From contig WRBZ01000014.1 in NCBI GenBank assembly GCA_009784305.1, forward strand, positions 1 through 11,250: a stretch of DNA of 11,250 nt, written 5' to 3'. The notes under the pieces were generated by a model. That model was not told the origin of the DNA and did not search any database. It saw only the letters and a list, made by a program, of their open reading frames with translations. This document shows, in pieces, positions 1 to 7,294 of this stretch. Position numbers and translations under genes: made by a program. The stretch is from Synergistaceae bacterium (GTDB lineage: Bacteria; Synergistota; Synergistia; Synergistales; Aminobacteriaceae). Numbering within the stretch: position 1 is the first letter of the stretch; each line of letters opens with the position of its first letter.

Positions 1-128
1 AAAATCAACCAACTCATAAATGATATTGTTTTGCTGTCTAAAAGGCATTATCGCGCACTTCTATCGCTATTTCATCGTTACACAATAAGATTATCTTTTC
101 GTAGCTGAGTATAGATTCTTTTACTCCT
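1..128. other. Left-edge stretch without an assignable gene
   Basis: This stretch lies downstream of the glycerate kinase stop, and nothing here can be assigned. On the minus strand a good Shine-Dalgarno string (AAAGGAG) starts right after the kinase stop codon. The frame that follows could encode a short peptide (ESILSYEKIILLCNDEIAIE and a few more residues) ending at a TAG, but no ATG, GTG or TTG lies at a suitable distance. Overlapping its end, an ATG at 48-46 opens a frame (MPFRQQNNIIYELVDF) that runs off the window edge and might be the start of a further gene on the same strand. Both are weak leads; a chance open frame is just as possible. Confidence 0.2.
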
Positions 129-1376
129 TTAACTGTTCATTAACAATATCGATATATCATTAACGTTAGTTCCTGTCGGACCGGTTATAATGAGGTCCCC
201 CGCAGCGCTTAAAGCATTGTAGGAATCGTTGTTGTCAAGCGCGGATTTCGGGTCTATCCCTAAAATTCGTAGTTTTTCCGCAGTATCGCCGTCAACGACA
301 CCGCCCGCCGCGTCGGTCGGGCCATCAGTCCCGTCGGAACCCGCGGAAACAAATACCGTATCTTTCATCCCTTCAATACCTATAGCGGCAGCTAACGCCA
401 TTTCCTGGTTGCGCCCGCCTTTTCCGTTTCCTTTTATGCGGACGACTGTTTCCCCTCCCATTATTACAGCGCACGGTGGAGATATAGGGTGTGAAGTTGC
501 GGCAATTTCTTTCGCTATGTTCGCAAAATTCTCTCCTGCGGCGCGCGCTTCGCATGAGAGCTTTGTGGTAAGGGTTACTACGCTATATCCCTTCTTTTTC
601 AGAAAATCTTCAGCCGAGCAGCACAATCCCGCACAATTTCCTGCCAAAACAGAAGTTACATTACTCAGTTCGCCTATCCCCGGACGGTTCAGCAATTTCA
701 TAATTTCAGGCTTCACGTTTATGGAGTATTTACGAACTAATTCAAGCGCGTCATCCTTGCCGCTCGTGTCGTGATAAGCGGGGCCGGAAGCAATTGCCTC
801 AAGCCTGTCTCCTATGACATCGGAAAGGATTATCGAAGTTACCTTTGCGGGAGCGCAGAGTGAAGCAAATTTTCCTCCCTTGACGGAGGACAGGCGTTTC
901 CTTATTATGTTCATTTCTGTTATATCAGCGCCTGAAGCAAGAAGCTGCCCGGTTATGTCCGATATATCACCGAGGGAAACGCCGTCAGCAGGGCTTTCAA
1001 ATAACGCCGACCCACCGCCGGAAACGAGGAACAATACACAATCATTGGCTGAAAGCCCGCTTACAGCTTCAATCACACGTTTCGTCGCGCTTATGACCCT
1101 GTTGTCCGGAACGGGGTGGCCGCTCTCATATATTTCGTAATTCCCTATAGGCCCCATCGAATGTTTATCCTTTGTTATCACGATTCCGCGTGATATGGCG
1201 CCTCCAAGCGCCTGATGCGCCGCGTGACTCATCCTCCATGCAGCTTTTCCTATCGCTGCCAGAATAATTTTTCCATCAGCGTGAAAACCCGAAAGGCTAT
1301 TCATTACCGCAACTTCCGGCAGCATTGAATTAATTGCATCTCTTACAGCGTTGACAGCGTCTTCTCTTAAATTCAT
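129..1376 (-). CDS. Glycerate 2-kinase, MOFRL family (type II glycerate kinase)
   Basis: A 415-residue protein that most likely phosphorylates D-glycerate at C2 with ATP to give 2-phosphoglycerate, feeding glycerate from serine, glyoxylate or sugar-acid breakdown into lower glycolysis. The N-terminal two thirds is the DUF4147-type domain: AAIGKAAWRMSHAA near residue 40, the ESGHPVPD segment near 85, the glycine-rich SGGGSALFE loop near 118 and LSDVIGD near 184. The C-terminal MOFRL domain (about 300-410) shows its hallmark GGRNQEMALA and the GSDGTDGPTDAAGG signature. The length fits the family (about 410-450). The ATG at 1376-1374 is preceded by GAGG (1391-1388) at 11 nt. It is divergent from the signalling operon across a 90-bp gap, so the two may share a control region. 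Soluble, cytoplasmic, with no signal peptide. Family names in use include GckA and TtuD; the sequence alone does not tell which pathway it serves. The family call is firm; the exact substrate is inferred. Confidence 0.93.
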   Translation of the reverse strand: MNLREDAVNAVRDAINSMLPEVAVMNSLSGFHADGKIILAAIGKAAWRMSHAAHQALGGAISRGIVITKDKHSMGPIGNYEIYESGHPVPDNRVISATKRVIEAVSGLSANDCVLFLVSGGGSALFESPADGVSLGDISDITGQLLASGADITEMNIIRKRLSSVKGGKFASLCAPAKVTSIILSDVIGDRLEAIASGPAYHDTSGKDDALELVRKYSINVKPEIMKLLNRPGIGELSNVTSVLAGNCAGLCCSAEDFLKKKGYSVVTLTTKLSCEARAAGENFANIAKEIAATSHPISPPCAVIMGGETVVRIKGNGKGGRNQEMALAAAIGIEGMKDTVFVSAGSDGTDGPTDAAGGVVDGDTAEKLRILGIDPKSALDNNDSYNALSAAGDLIITGPTGTNVNDISILLMNS

Positions 1377-1411
1377 CTTTTTCTTTTCCTCATTATTATT
1401 GTGTATTTTGT

Positions 1412-1419
1412 ATTATAAT
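1412..1419 (+). promoter_or_regulatory. Candidate -10 element in the divergent promoter region
   Basis: The 90-bp gap between the divergent glycerate kinase and response regulator genes is strongly AT-rich. It holds ATTATAAT at 1412-1419. This contains a perfect TATAAT at 1414-1419 on the plus strand, 47 bp before the response regulator start, and another at 1417-1412 on the minus strand. It could therefore serve either gene. No convincing -35 box lies 16-18 bp upstream in either direction: plus-strand TTGTGT (1399-1404) and minus-strand TTGAGA (1432-1427) are each only 9 bp away. The element is suggestive only. Confidence 0.35.
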
Positions 1420-1466
1420 GATAAAGTCTCAAATAATATTCTATTACATAAAGTGGAGATGCGCAT

Positions 1467-2546
1467 ATGACGCAAACAGAACAAAAAACGGTTTTTTTGG
1501 TAGATGACAGTGCAACTAACCTGACAATAGGCAAAAATGCCCTTATTGGAAAATATAACGTTTTTACGATTCCATCCGGCGAGAAATTGCTCAAAATGCT
1601 TGAAAGAATTAGCCCGGATCTTATACTGCTTGACGTAGAAATGCCTGAGATGAATGGATACGAGACCATTAAAAAAGTAAAAAGTAATGTAAATACATCA
1701 AATATTCCCGTCATTTTTCTTACAGCAAAAACGGAAGCCGCGAATGAGCTTGAAGGGCTGTCCTTAGGAGCCATAGATTATATTACTAAACCATTTTCCC
1801 CTCCTCTCCTGTTGAAACGGATAGAAGTCCACTTGTTGGTTGAAGAACAAAAGAACGAACTGAAAAACTACAACGAAAACTTGATGGAAATGGTCAGAGA
1901 AAAGACACAAACCGTTGTAAACCTGCAAAACGCAATTTTGAAAACAGTGGCGGAAATGGTTGAATGCCGCGATGACATAACCGGCTCCCATATAGAGCGG
2001 ACTCAGAATTACCTTCAAGCGCTGCTTGATAAGATAGTTGAAAATAAATTATATATGGATCAAGTTTCATCATGGGAAAGAACTGTTTTTGTGCAATCGG
2101 CGCAGCTTCATGACGTAGGAAAAATAGCGATAAAGGACAGCATCCTTCAAAAACCGGATAAACTCACCTTTGAAGAATTTGAGGAGATGAAGACGCATAC
2201 GGTTTTTGGGGAAATGATAATTAACAAGATAAGCAAAAGCGCTGTCGAGGATGCGTTCCTTTATCACGCTAAAATTTTCGCAATTTCTCATCACGAAAAA
2301 TGGGACGGATCGGGATATCCGATAGGGTTATCAGGAGAAGACATACCTATTGAAGGAAGGTTGATGGCAATAGCCGACGTCTATGACGCATTGGTCTCAA
2401 CGAGGCCGTACAAGAAAGCATTTTCTCATGAAAAAGCCGTGGAAATAATATGTGAAGGCAGAGGCAAACATTTTGACCCGAACCTTGTAGATGTTTTTAT
2501 AAGTGTATCGGATAAGTTTAAAGAGATATCAGAAACTGTAATATGA
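1467..2546 (+). CDS. Response regulator with HD-GYP domain (cyclic-di-GMP phosphodiesterase)
   Basis: A 359-residue cytoplasmic protein. Residues about 8-125 are a complete receiver: acidic pair D13-D14, phospho-acceptor D56 in LLDVEMPEMNG, switch T86 and K108 in YITKPF. A helical linker (about 125-155) leads into an HD-GYP domain (about 155-350). Visible there are the SHIERTQNY helix, the HD pair H215-D216 in LHDVGKIAI, H275-H276 and the DGSGYP signature (G283-Y284-P285), then IADVYDALVSTRPYKKA. All usual metal-binding and signature residues seem present, so active hydrolysis of c-di-GMP to pGpG or GMP is likely. The ATG is preceded by GGAG (1455-1458) at 8 nt. The hybrid kinase starts 21 bp downstream, making that kinase, via its Hpt domain, the obvious phosphodonor. 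The pairing is inference from position. The other possible reading, a domain fusion acting as a catalytically idle adaptor, is less likely given the intact motifs. Confidence 0.94.
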   Translation: MTQTEQKTVFLVDDSATNLTIGKNALIGKYNVFTIPSGEKLLKMLERISPDLILLDVEMPEMNGYETIKKVKSNVNTSNIPVIFLTAKTEAANELEGLSLGAIDYITKPFSPPLLLKRIEVHLLVEEQKNELKNYNENLMEMVREKTQTVVNLQNAILKTVAEMVECRDDITGSHIERTQNYLQALLDKIVENKLYMDQVSSWERTVFVQSAQLHDVGKIAIKDSILQKPDKLTFEEFEEMKTHTVFGEMIINKISKSAVEDAFLYHAKIFAISHHEKWDGSGYPIGLSGEDIPIEGRLMAIADVYDALVSTRPYKKAFSHEKAVEIICEGRGKHFDPNLVDVFISVSDKFKEISETVI

Positions 2547-2567
2547 TGAAATATAGGGCTTTGAGTT

Positions 2568-5500
2568 ATGAAAAAAAACATTATCTCAAGTTTTTCTGAA
2601 TTTGGATTTTTTGAATTATTAGATATAGGAACATGGGACTGGAACATAAAAACGAACGAGGCTATTTACAGCGCTGAATGGGCTAAAATAGCCGGATATG
2701 AGCTTGAAGAACTTGAGCCGAATGTTTATGCATGGGAAAAATTAGTGCTTCCGGAAGATATCGGCCATGTAAACGAACAAATAAAAATACATTTAGCGGG
2801 AAAAACTCCCATATACGAAGCGGAATATCGAATGACCCGCAAAGATGGGAGCATCATTTGGTGTCAGGATAAAGGAAAAGTTATTGAATTTGACGAACAG
2901 GGGAATCCTGTTCGTTTTGTTAGCGCCATGCAGAATGTATCAAGACTGAAAAACGCAATAAATGAATTACAAACCAATAAGGACATACTTGAAACAGAAA
3001 TCCAAGATCGGACGAAAAGCCTTACAAATAAGGATAAAATGCTCCGGGAAGTCTATGACATAGCAAAAAAACTGCTAACTCATGATGAAAACGAATCATT
3101 TGACGATCTTATCCATAACTGCCTCAGAGCGATTGGAGAGATGACCGGGCAAAACAGGGCTTACATATGGAAAAGCATATATGACTCGGATAATAATCAT
3201 TGCTGCATACAAGTTTACGAATGGGTAGAAGGGATTGAAAGCATACAGGGAAACCCAACATTTGAGAATATTCCGTATGATATGCTGCCATCATTTAAAA
3301 AAGCTTTAATTGATGGAAAATGCCTTAACAGCTTTGTCTGCGATCTTACGCAATCAGAAATAGAGATATTGGAACCACAAGATATACAATCAATTCTCAT
3401 AGCCCCAATTGACATAGGGGAGATCAACTGGGGATTCATAGGCTTAGATAACTGTAAAAGCAAAAACTATTTCTCGGAATTGGAAGAGAACGTACTCCTG
3501 ATGAGCGGGTCCCTGATAGCTAACGCTATACAAAGAAGAGCAGATCAGGAAAAAATGCGGGAAGCCGAAGAACGAACGCAGATAATGCTTAACGCCACGC
3601 CATTGTGCTGCAATCTGTGGGATAAAGAGTACAATATCATAGCATGCAACGAAGAAGCGGTAAGGCTATTCGATCTGCCAAGCCAAAATGAATACCTTAC
3701 ACATTTTTCTGATCTGTCGCCCGAGTATCAGCCTTGCGGCAGATTGTCATCCGATATGGCGTTTGAAAACATCTCAAAGGCATTTAAAGACAGATACTGC
3801 CGTTATGAATGGATGCATCAGAAATTAGACGGCGAGCCTATTCCATCTGAAATAACCCTTGTAAGAGTTAAATATAAAAACGAATATATAGTCGCGGGAT
3901 ACACAAGAGACTTGCGGGCTCACAAAGCTATGCTTGACAAGATCAATATGACTCAAGTGGAACTGGCTTCCGCAAGAGATGAAGCCATAGCCAACACAAA
4001 AGCAAAAAGCGAATTCCTTGCGAAAATGAGCCATGAAATACGTACCCCGATGAACGCCATTGTGGGAATGTCAGAGATTATCCTTATGGGAAGCGTTCCA
4101 TCAGCCATTAAAGACAGGGTCATGTCAATAAAACATGCATGCGCAAGCCTTTTATCCATAATTAACGATATACTGGATTTTTCCAAAATTGAATCGGGAA
4201 AACTTGAAATTGTGAAAATCAATTATTTCCTGCCTTCCCTGGTAAATGATGTAACAAATATCATCAGCATGAGACTGATAAATAAGCCTATCTTTTTTAC
4301 AGTCAATGTGGACCCCATGCTTCCCAGTAATCTTGTAGGCGACGAGGTAAGGATAAGGCAGATACTCCTGAACCTGTTGGGCAACGCGGTAAAGTACACT
4401 CATGAAGGATACGTAAAACTTTCAATAACTGGAGAAATAACAAGTAAAAATACCGTGCTGCTGGTGATGAAAGTATCGGATACGGGAATAGGCATCAAAG
4501 AAGATGACATGCAAAACCTTTTTAGTGAATTTATGCAGGTTGATATATTGAAAAACAAGGGAGTGGAAGGGACGGGGCTTGGACTTGCCATAACGAAAAA
4601 CCTTTGCAGGCTAATGGATGGAACTATTTCTGTCACAAGCGTATATGGAGAAGGAAGCACGTTTACTGTGGAACTTCCTCAAAGCTTTTCAGAACATGAG
4701 TATAAAAGATTCGCGACCGTCTTTAAACCTGAAGAAAAAAGCGTTTTAGTATACGAATCAAGGGATGTATACGTGGAATCCATAAAAAAATCCCTGGAAG
4801 ACCTGAACGTAAAATGCAAAGTCGCTTCAAGCCAGCCTGGGTTTTATATAGCAATAAAAGACGAAGAGTTTTCTTATGTTTTCCTTCCGGAAATATTGAT
4901 GGAAAACGCAAAAAGCATTTCTGAAAAGCTCAAAATCGCAGTAGATTTCGTTTTACTCACAGAATTTGAGGAAACGACAAGCTTGGGCAGTATTAAATGC
5001 CTCCCGATGCCAGCACATTCGCTTTCCATAGCAAACATCCTCAATGACGTAAAGGATACCAACGTTGAGAATTCAAGCAAGGACAAACTATCATTTATCG
5101 CCCCAAGCGCAAGGGTATTGATTGTTGACGACATAGCAACGAACATTTGTGTGGCGGAAGGTTTGATGCAGCCGTATCAAATGCATATAGACACTTGTGA
5201 AAGCGGAATGGAAGCAATCGAGCTTGTAAAAAACAACGATTATGACATCATATTTATGGACCATATGATGCCGATAATGGACGGAGTCCAAGCAACTTTG
5301 CTTATAAGGGCGGACGAGGCTTACTCAAATATTCCTATTGTAGCGCTAACAGCAAACGCGGTTTCAGGAGTAAAAGAAATGTTTTTATCGAACGGATTTA
5401 ACGATTTCCTGGCAAAGCCGATCGAAATAATAAAATTAGGCGAAATATTGGAAAAATGGATCCCTGAGGATAAAAAAGAGAATGCCATTGAGAAAGAGAA

Positions 5501-6116
5501 AGAAGCCTTATCAATAGAACCTACCTTTACAATAGAGGGATTGGACATATCCCTAGGGCTATCAATGACGGGAGGATCTATTAAGAGCTATTTGGAAATT
5601 CTTTCAGTCTTTTACAGGGATGGAGAAAATAAAATCAAGGATTTAAAAAAATGCCTTGAAAATAATAATCTTCCACTCTATACAACACACGTCCACGCGC
5701 TTAAAAGCGCCCTTGCGAGCATAGGAGCCAGCGAGCTGTCAATAGCAGCAAAAGCGTTGGAATCTGCAGGAAAAGCGGAAGACGTAAAATTTATAAAGGA
5801 AAATAATTTTATGTTTTTAAGAGGATTGGATTTGCTACTGATAAATATAAATCAAGTTTTAGATAAGGAACTTGCGACAGAGAATGGAATTTCACATGAA
5901 GAACTTACGATAAAGCTCGTGAATCTCAAAAAATCGATAGAAGAAATGGATCCTTTCTTGACAAACATGATCATGGAAGAACTGCAAAACAAACTCAGCG
6001 GCAGCGATTTGTCAAATAGAATCATACAAATTTCCACTCATATATTGTTATGCGAATACGATGAAGCTGTACGCGTCATTGACAACATGCTGCTATCTTC
6101 AAGCGGAAACTCATAA
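2568..6116 (+). CDS. Hybrid sensor histidine kinase (PAS-GAF-PAS-HisKA-HATPase-pseudoREC-REC-Hpt)
   Basis: A 1182-residue multidomain kinase without a signal peptide or membrane segment, so it should sense a cytoplasmic cue. Domains in order: PAS with PAC (about 15-128, ending GNPVRFVSAMQNVS), a coiled coil (about 128-165), GAF (about 165-320), a second PAS (about 337-450), HisKA with phospho-acceptor H489 in MSHEIRTPMNA, and HATPase (about 588-705) with N606 (LLGNAVKYT), D638 (DTGIGI) and the G668-TGLGL lid. A degenerate receiver follows (about 724-835), then an intact receiver (about 850-968: D854-D855, acceptor D898 in FMDHMMP, T928, K950) and an Hpt domain (about 998-1100) with H1043 in HVHALKSA. 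A helical tail of about 75 residues ends the protein. The ATG has AGGG at 9 nt. All parts of a His-Asp-His relay are in one chain; the last Asp is probably on the HD-GYP regulator encoded just upstream. The gene is AT-richer than the metabolic genes beside it. The ligand is unknown. Confidence 0.95.
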   Translation: MKKNIISSFSEFGFFELLDIGTWDWNIKTNEAIYSAEWAKIAGYELEELEPNVYAWEKLVLPEDIGHVNEQIKIHLAGKTPIYEAEYRMTRKDGSIIWCQDKGKVIEFDEQGNPVRFVSAMQNVSRLKNAINELQTNKDILETEIQDRTKSLTNKDKMLREVYDIAKKLLTHDENESFDDLIHNCLRAIGEMTGQNRAYIWKSIYDSDNNHCCIQVYEWVEGIESIQGNPTFENIPYDMLPSFKKALIDGKCLNSFVCDLTQSEIEILEPQDIQSILIAPIDIGEINWGFIGLDNCKSKNYFSELEENVLLMSGSLIANAIQRRADQEKMREAEERTQIMLNATPLCCNLWDKEYNIIACNEEAVRLFDLPSQNEYLTHFSDLSPEYQPCGRLSSDMAFENISKAFKDRYCRYEWMHQKLDGEPIPSEITLVRVKYKNEYIVAGYTRDLRAHKAMLDKINMTQVELASARDEAIANTKAKSEFLAKMSHEIRTPMNAIVGMSEIILMGSVPSAIKDRVMSIKHACASLLSIINDILDFSKIESGKLEIVKINYFLPSLVNDVTNIISMRLINKPIFFTVNVDPMLPSNLVGDEVRIRQILLNLLGNAVKYTHEGYVKLSITGEITSKNTVLLVMKVSDTGIGIKEDDMQNLFSEFMQVDILKNKGVEGTGLGLAITKNLCRLMDGTISVTSVYGEGSTFTVELPQSFSEHEYKRFATVFKPEEKSVLVYESRDVYVESIKKSLEDLNVKCKVASSQPGFYIAIKDEEFSYVFLPEILMENAKSISEKLKIAVDFVLLTEFEETTSLGSIKCLPMPAHSLSIANILNDVKDTNVENSSKDKLSFIAPSARVLIVDDIATNICVAEGLMQPYQMHIDTCESGMEAIELVKNNDYDIIFMDHMMPIMDGVQATLLIRADEAYSNIPIVALTANAVSGVKEMFLSNGFNDFLAKPIEIIKLGEILEKWIPEDKKENAIEKEKEALSIEPTFTIEGLDISLGLSMTGGSIKSYLEILSVFYRDGENKIKDLKKCLENNNLPLYTTHVHALKSALASIGASELSIAAKALESAGKAEDVKFIKENNFMFLRGLDLLLININQVLDKELATENGISHEELTIKLVNLKKSIEEMDPFLTNMIMEELQNKLSGSDLSNRIIQISTHILLCEYDEAVRVIDNMLLSSSGNS

Positions 6117-6118
6117 AC

Positions 6119-6123
6119 GGAAG
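6119..6123 (+). promoter_or_regulatory. Ribosome binding site that decides the hom start
   Basis: GGAAG lies between the kinase stop (6114-6116) and the ATG at 6132, leaving an 8-nt spacer to that ATG. The in-frame GTG at 6123 overlaps the last base of this site. Its nearest other purine stretch (GGAA at 6105-6108) is 14 nt away, so the ATG is the better start. Confidence 0.6.
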
Positions 6124-6131
6124 TGTCAAAT

Positions 6132-7142
6132 ATGCAAAAAGTATTGTTGATAGGCTTCGGTAACGTGGGCAGGACCTTGGCAGCGATGATGAATGAGCGC
6201 TCGGCGCATATAAAAGATATTGGGCTTGATTTTCAAGTTATTGGGGTATTCACGCGGACGCGGGGGAATGTTGCGGACGCACAGGGGCTGGACATGCAAA
6301 AACTACTCGACGATGTTTCGTCCCATGGCAGGTTTACGGGACCGCTCACATCCATTTCGCCGCTTGAAGCCTGCCGTGAACTCGACTACGACGTGATGGC
6401 AGAATTGTCTCCGCTCGATGTGGCAAACAGGGGCGAGCCCGCTGTGTCCCATATAACCACCGCGCTAACAAGAGGCAAACACGCCGTCACGGCAAACAAA
6501 GGGCCGGTCGCTTTCGCATATAGTGAGCTGTGCAAGCTTGCTCTTGATAACGGATGCCGTTTTCTGTTCGAATCGACAGTGATGGATGGAGCGCCGATAT
6601 TCAACCTTGTGAGCAGGTGTATGAAGGTAAACGAGATAACAGGATTTTCCGGCATACTGAACAGCACGACAAACTATGTACTTTCGAGGATGGAATCAGG
6701 CCTGTCAATGGACAAAGCTGTGCGCGAAGCAATAGAGATGGGGTCAGCGGAGGCAGACCCATCATACGATATAGACGGCTGGGATGCAGCAGCTAAGGTA
6801 GCCGTGTTGTCCCGCGTACTTCTTAAGGGCGATGTAACGCCTTTCGATGTGAAGCGCTCCGGCATAAGGGATGTAACCGCAAAAATGATCGCTGAAGCGG
6901 AGGCTCGCGGAAAACGGCTGAAATTGATGTGCAGAGGACGGATTCTGGACGGCAGCGTTGCAGCGTCCGTCGGAATCGAAGAAGTTGATAATAGCGATAT
7001 CTTCGCAACTCTGTCATATCGCGATATGGGTGTAAGCCTTGAAAGCGATTTATTGGGAACACATATTGTAATACATAAAAAACCCACTCTGCGCGATACC
7101 GCGTTCGGCGTATTGGAGGATATGATAAGCGTTTTTAAGTGA
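6132..7142 (+). CDS. hom: Homoserine dehydrogenase, short form without ACT domain
   Basis: A 336-residue NAD(P)-dependent oxidoreductase that reduces aspartate 4-semialdehyde to homoserine, the branch point to threonine and methionine. The Rossmann fold opens with LIGFGNVGRTLA directly at the N-terminus. TANKGPVA (K123) matches the family's TANKGP motif. NSTTNYVLSRM and the signature GSAEADPSYDIDGWDAAAKVAVL follow; D218 and K222 there, four residues apart, correspond to the catalytic Asp/Lys pair. The chain stops after the catalytic domain, so the C-terminal ACT regulatory domain of longer homologues is missing and allosteric threonine inhibition through that domain is not expected. The ATG at 6132 is preferred to the in-frame GTG at 6123 because GGAAG fits the ATG. 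It starts 15 bp after the kinase stop, so it is probably the last gene of the signalling operon. No thrB, thrC or lysC is in view. The base composition is clearly more GC-rich than the kinase gene. Confidence 0.93.
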   Translation: MQKVLLIGFGNVGRTLAAMMNERSAHIKDIGLDFQVIGVFTRTRGNVADAQGLDMQKLLDDVSSHGRFTGPLTSISPLEACRELDYDVMAELSPLDVANRGEPAVSHITTALTRGKHAVTANKGPVAFAYSELCKLALDNGCRFLFESTVMDGAPIFNLVSRCMKVNEITGFSGILNSTTNYVLSRMESGLSMDKAVREAIEMGSAEADPSYDIDGWDAAAKVAVLSRVLLKGDVTPFDVKRSGIRDVTAKMIAEAEARGKRLKLMCRGRILDGSVAASVGIEEVDNSDIFATLSYRDMGVSLESDLLGTHIVIHKKPTLRDTAFGVLEDMISVFK

Positions 7143-7143
7143 C

Positions 7144-7166
7144 ACAGCAATATCCATGATTGCTGT
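7144..7166 (+). terminator. Hairpin just after hom, possible terminator
   Basis: A perfect 8-bp inverted repeat (ACAGCAAT at 7144-7151, ATTGCTGT at 7159-7166) with a 7-nt loop begins two bases after the hom stop. Only three T residues follow, so as an intrinsic terminator it is weak. It lies between convergent genes, where a terminator is expected. Its right arm overlaps the dispersed-repeat-like element at 7158-7190, so the hairpin may belong to that repeat instead. The rest of the 7143-7294 gap shows nothing else that can be named. Confidence 0.4.
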
Positions 7167-7190
7167 TTGCCGCGCTTCGCCCGTAATGAC
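7158..7190. repeat. Degenerate copy resembling the CGTCATTGCGAG-type dispersed repeat
   Basis: On the plus strand GATTGC (7158-7163), CGCGCTTCGC (7171-7180) and CGTAATGAC (7182-7190) occur in the order and spacing of the widespread short palindromic repeat known from many bacterial intergenic regions. That repeat reads roughly GATTGCTTCG, then CGCTTCGC, then GCAATGACG. Read on the minus strand it gives the typical spurious peptide MSLRAKRGKQQS. This copy has mismatches and is probably an old one. The assignment rests on memory of the repeat pattern; other copies in the genome cannot be seen here. Confidence 0.5.
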
Positions 7191-7294
7191 ATGCCGGCTG
7201 CTTTCCCCACCAACAGGGCTATTTTTCATAATGAGTCCTACTGAGTTACGCTAATTGCTCCCTGCCCGTATTTTGCTGATCGCTGCCCACGGAC

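Noticed and set aside
1..108. Plus-strand open frame from the window edge to a TGA at 106-108
   Set aside because: 35 codons without a recognisable motif; no better than chance in AT-rich DNA.
229..774. Long plus-strand open frame opposite the glycerate kinase gene
   Set aside because: Its product is low-complexity (rich in Ser, Pro, Ala) with no motif, while the minus strand carries unmistakable MOFRL kinase signatures.
1377..1466. Complete sigma70-type promoters with -35 boxes in the divergent gap
   Set aside because: The TTGTGT and TTGAGA candidates are only 9 bp from the -10 sequences, too close to work as a pair.
6123..6131. GTG at 6123 as start of hom
   Set aside because: It overlaps the GGAAG ribosome binding site that fits the ATG at 6132 and has no well-spaced site of its own. 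The Rossmann strand begins right after the ATG.
6674..7213. Minus-strand open frame opposite the end of hom (179 residues)
   Set aside because: The plus strand encodes the conserved homoserine dehydrogenase signature here. The N-terminus of the frame is the usual spurious peptide from the dispersed repeat.
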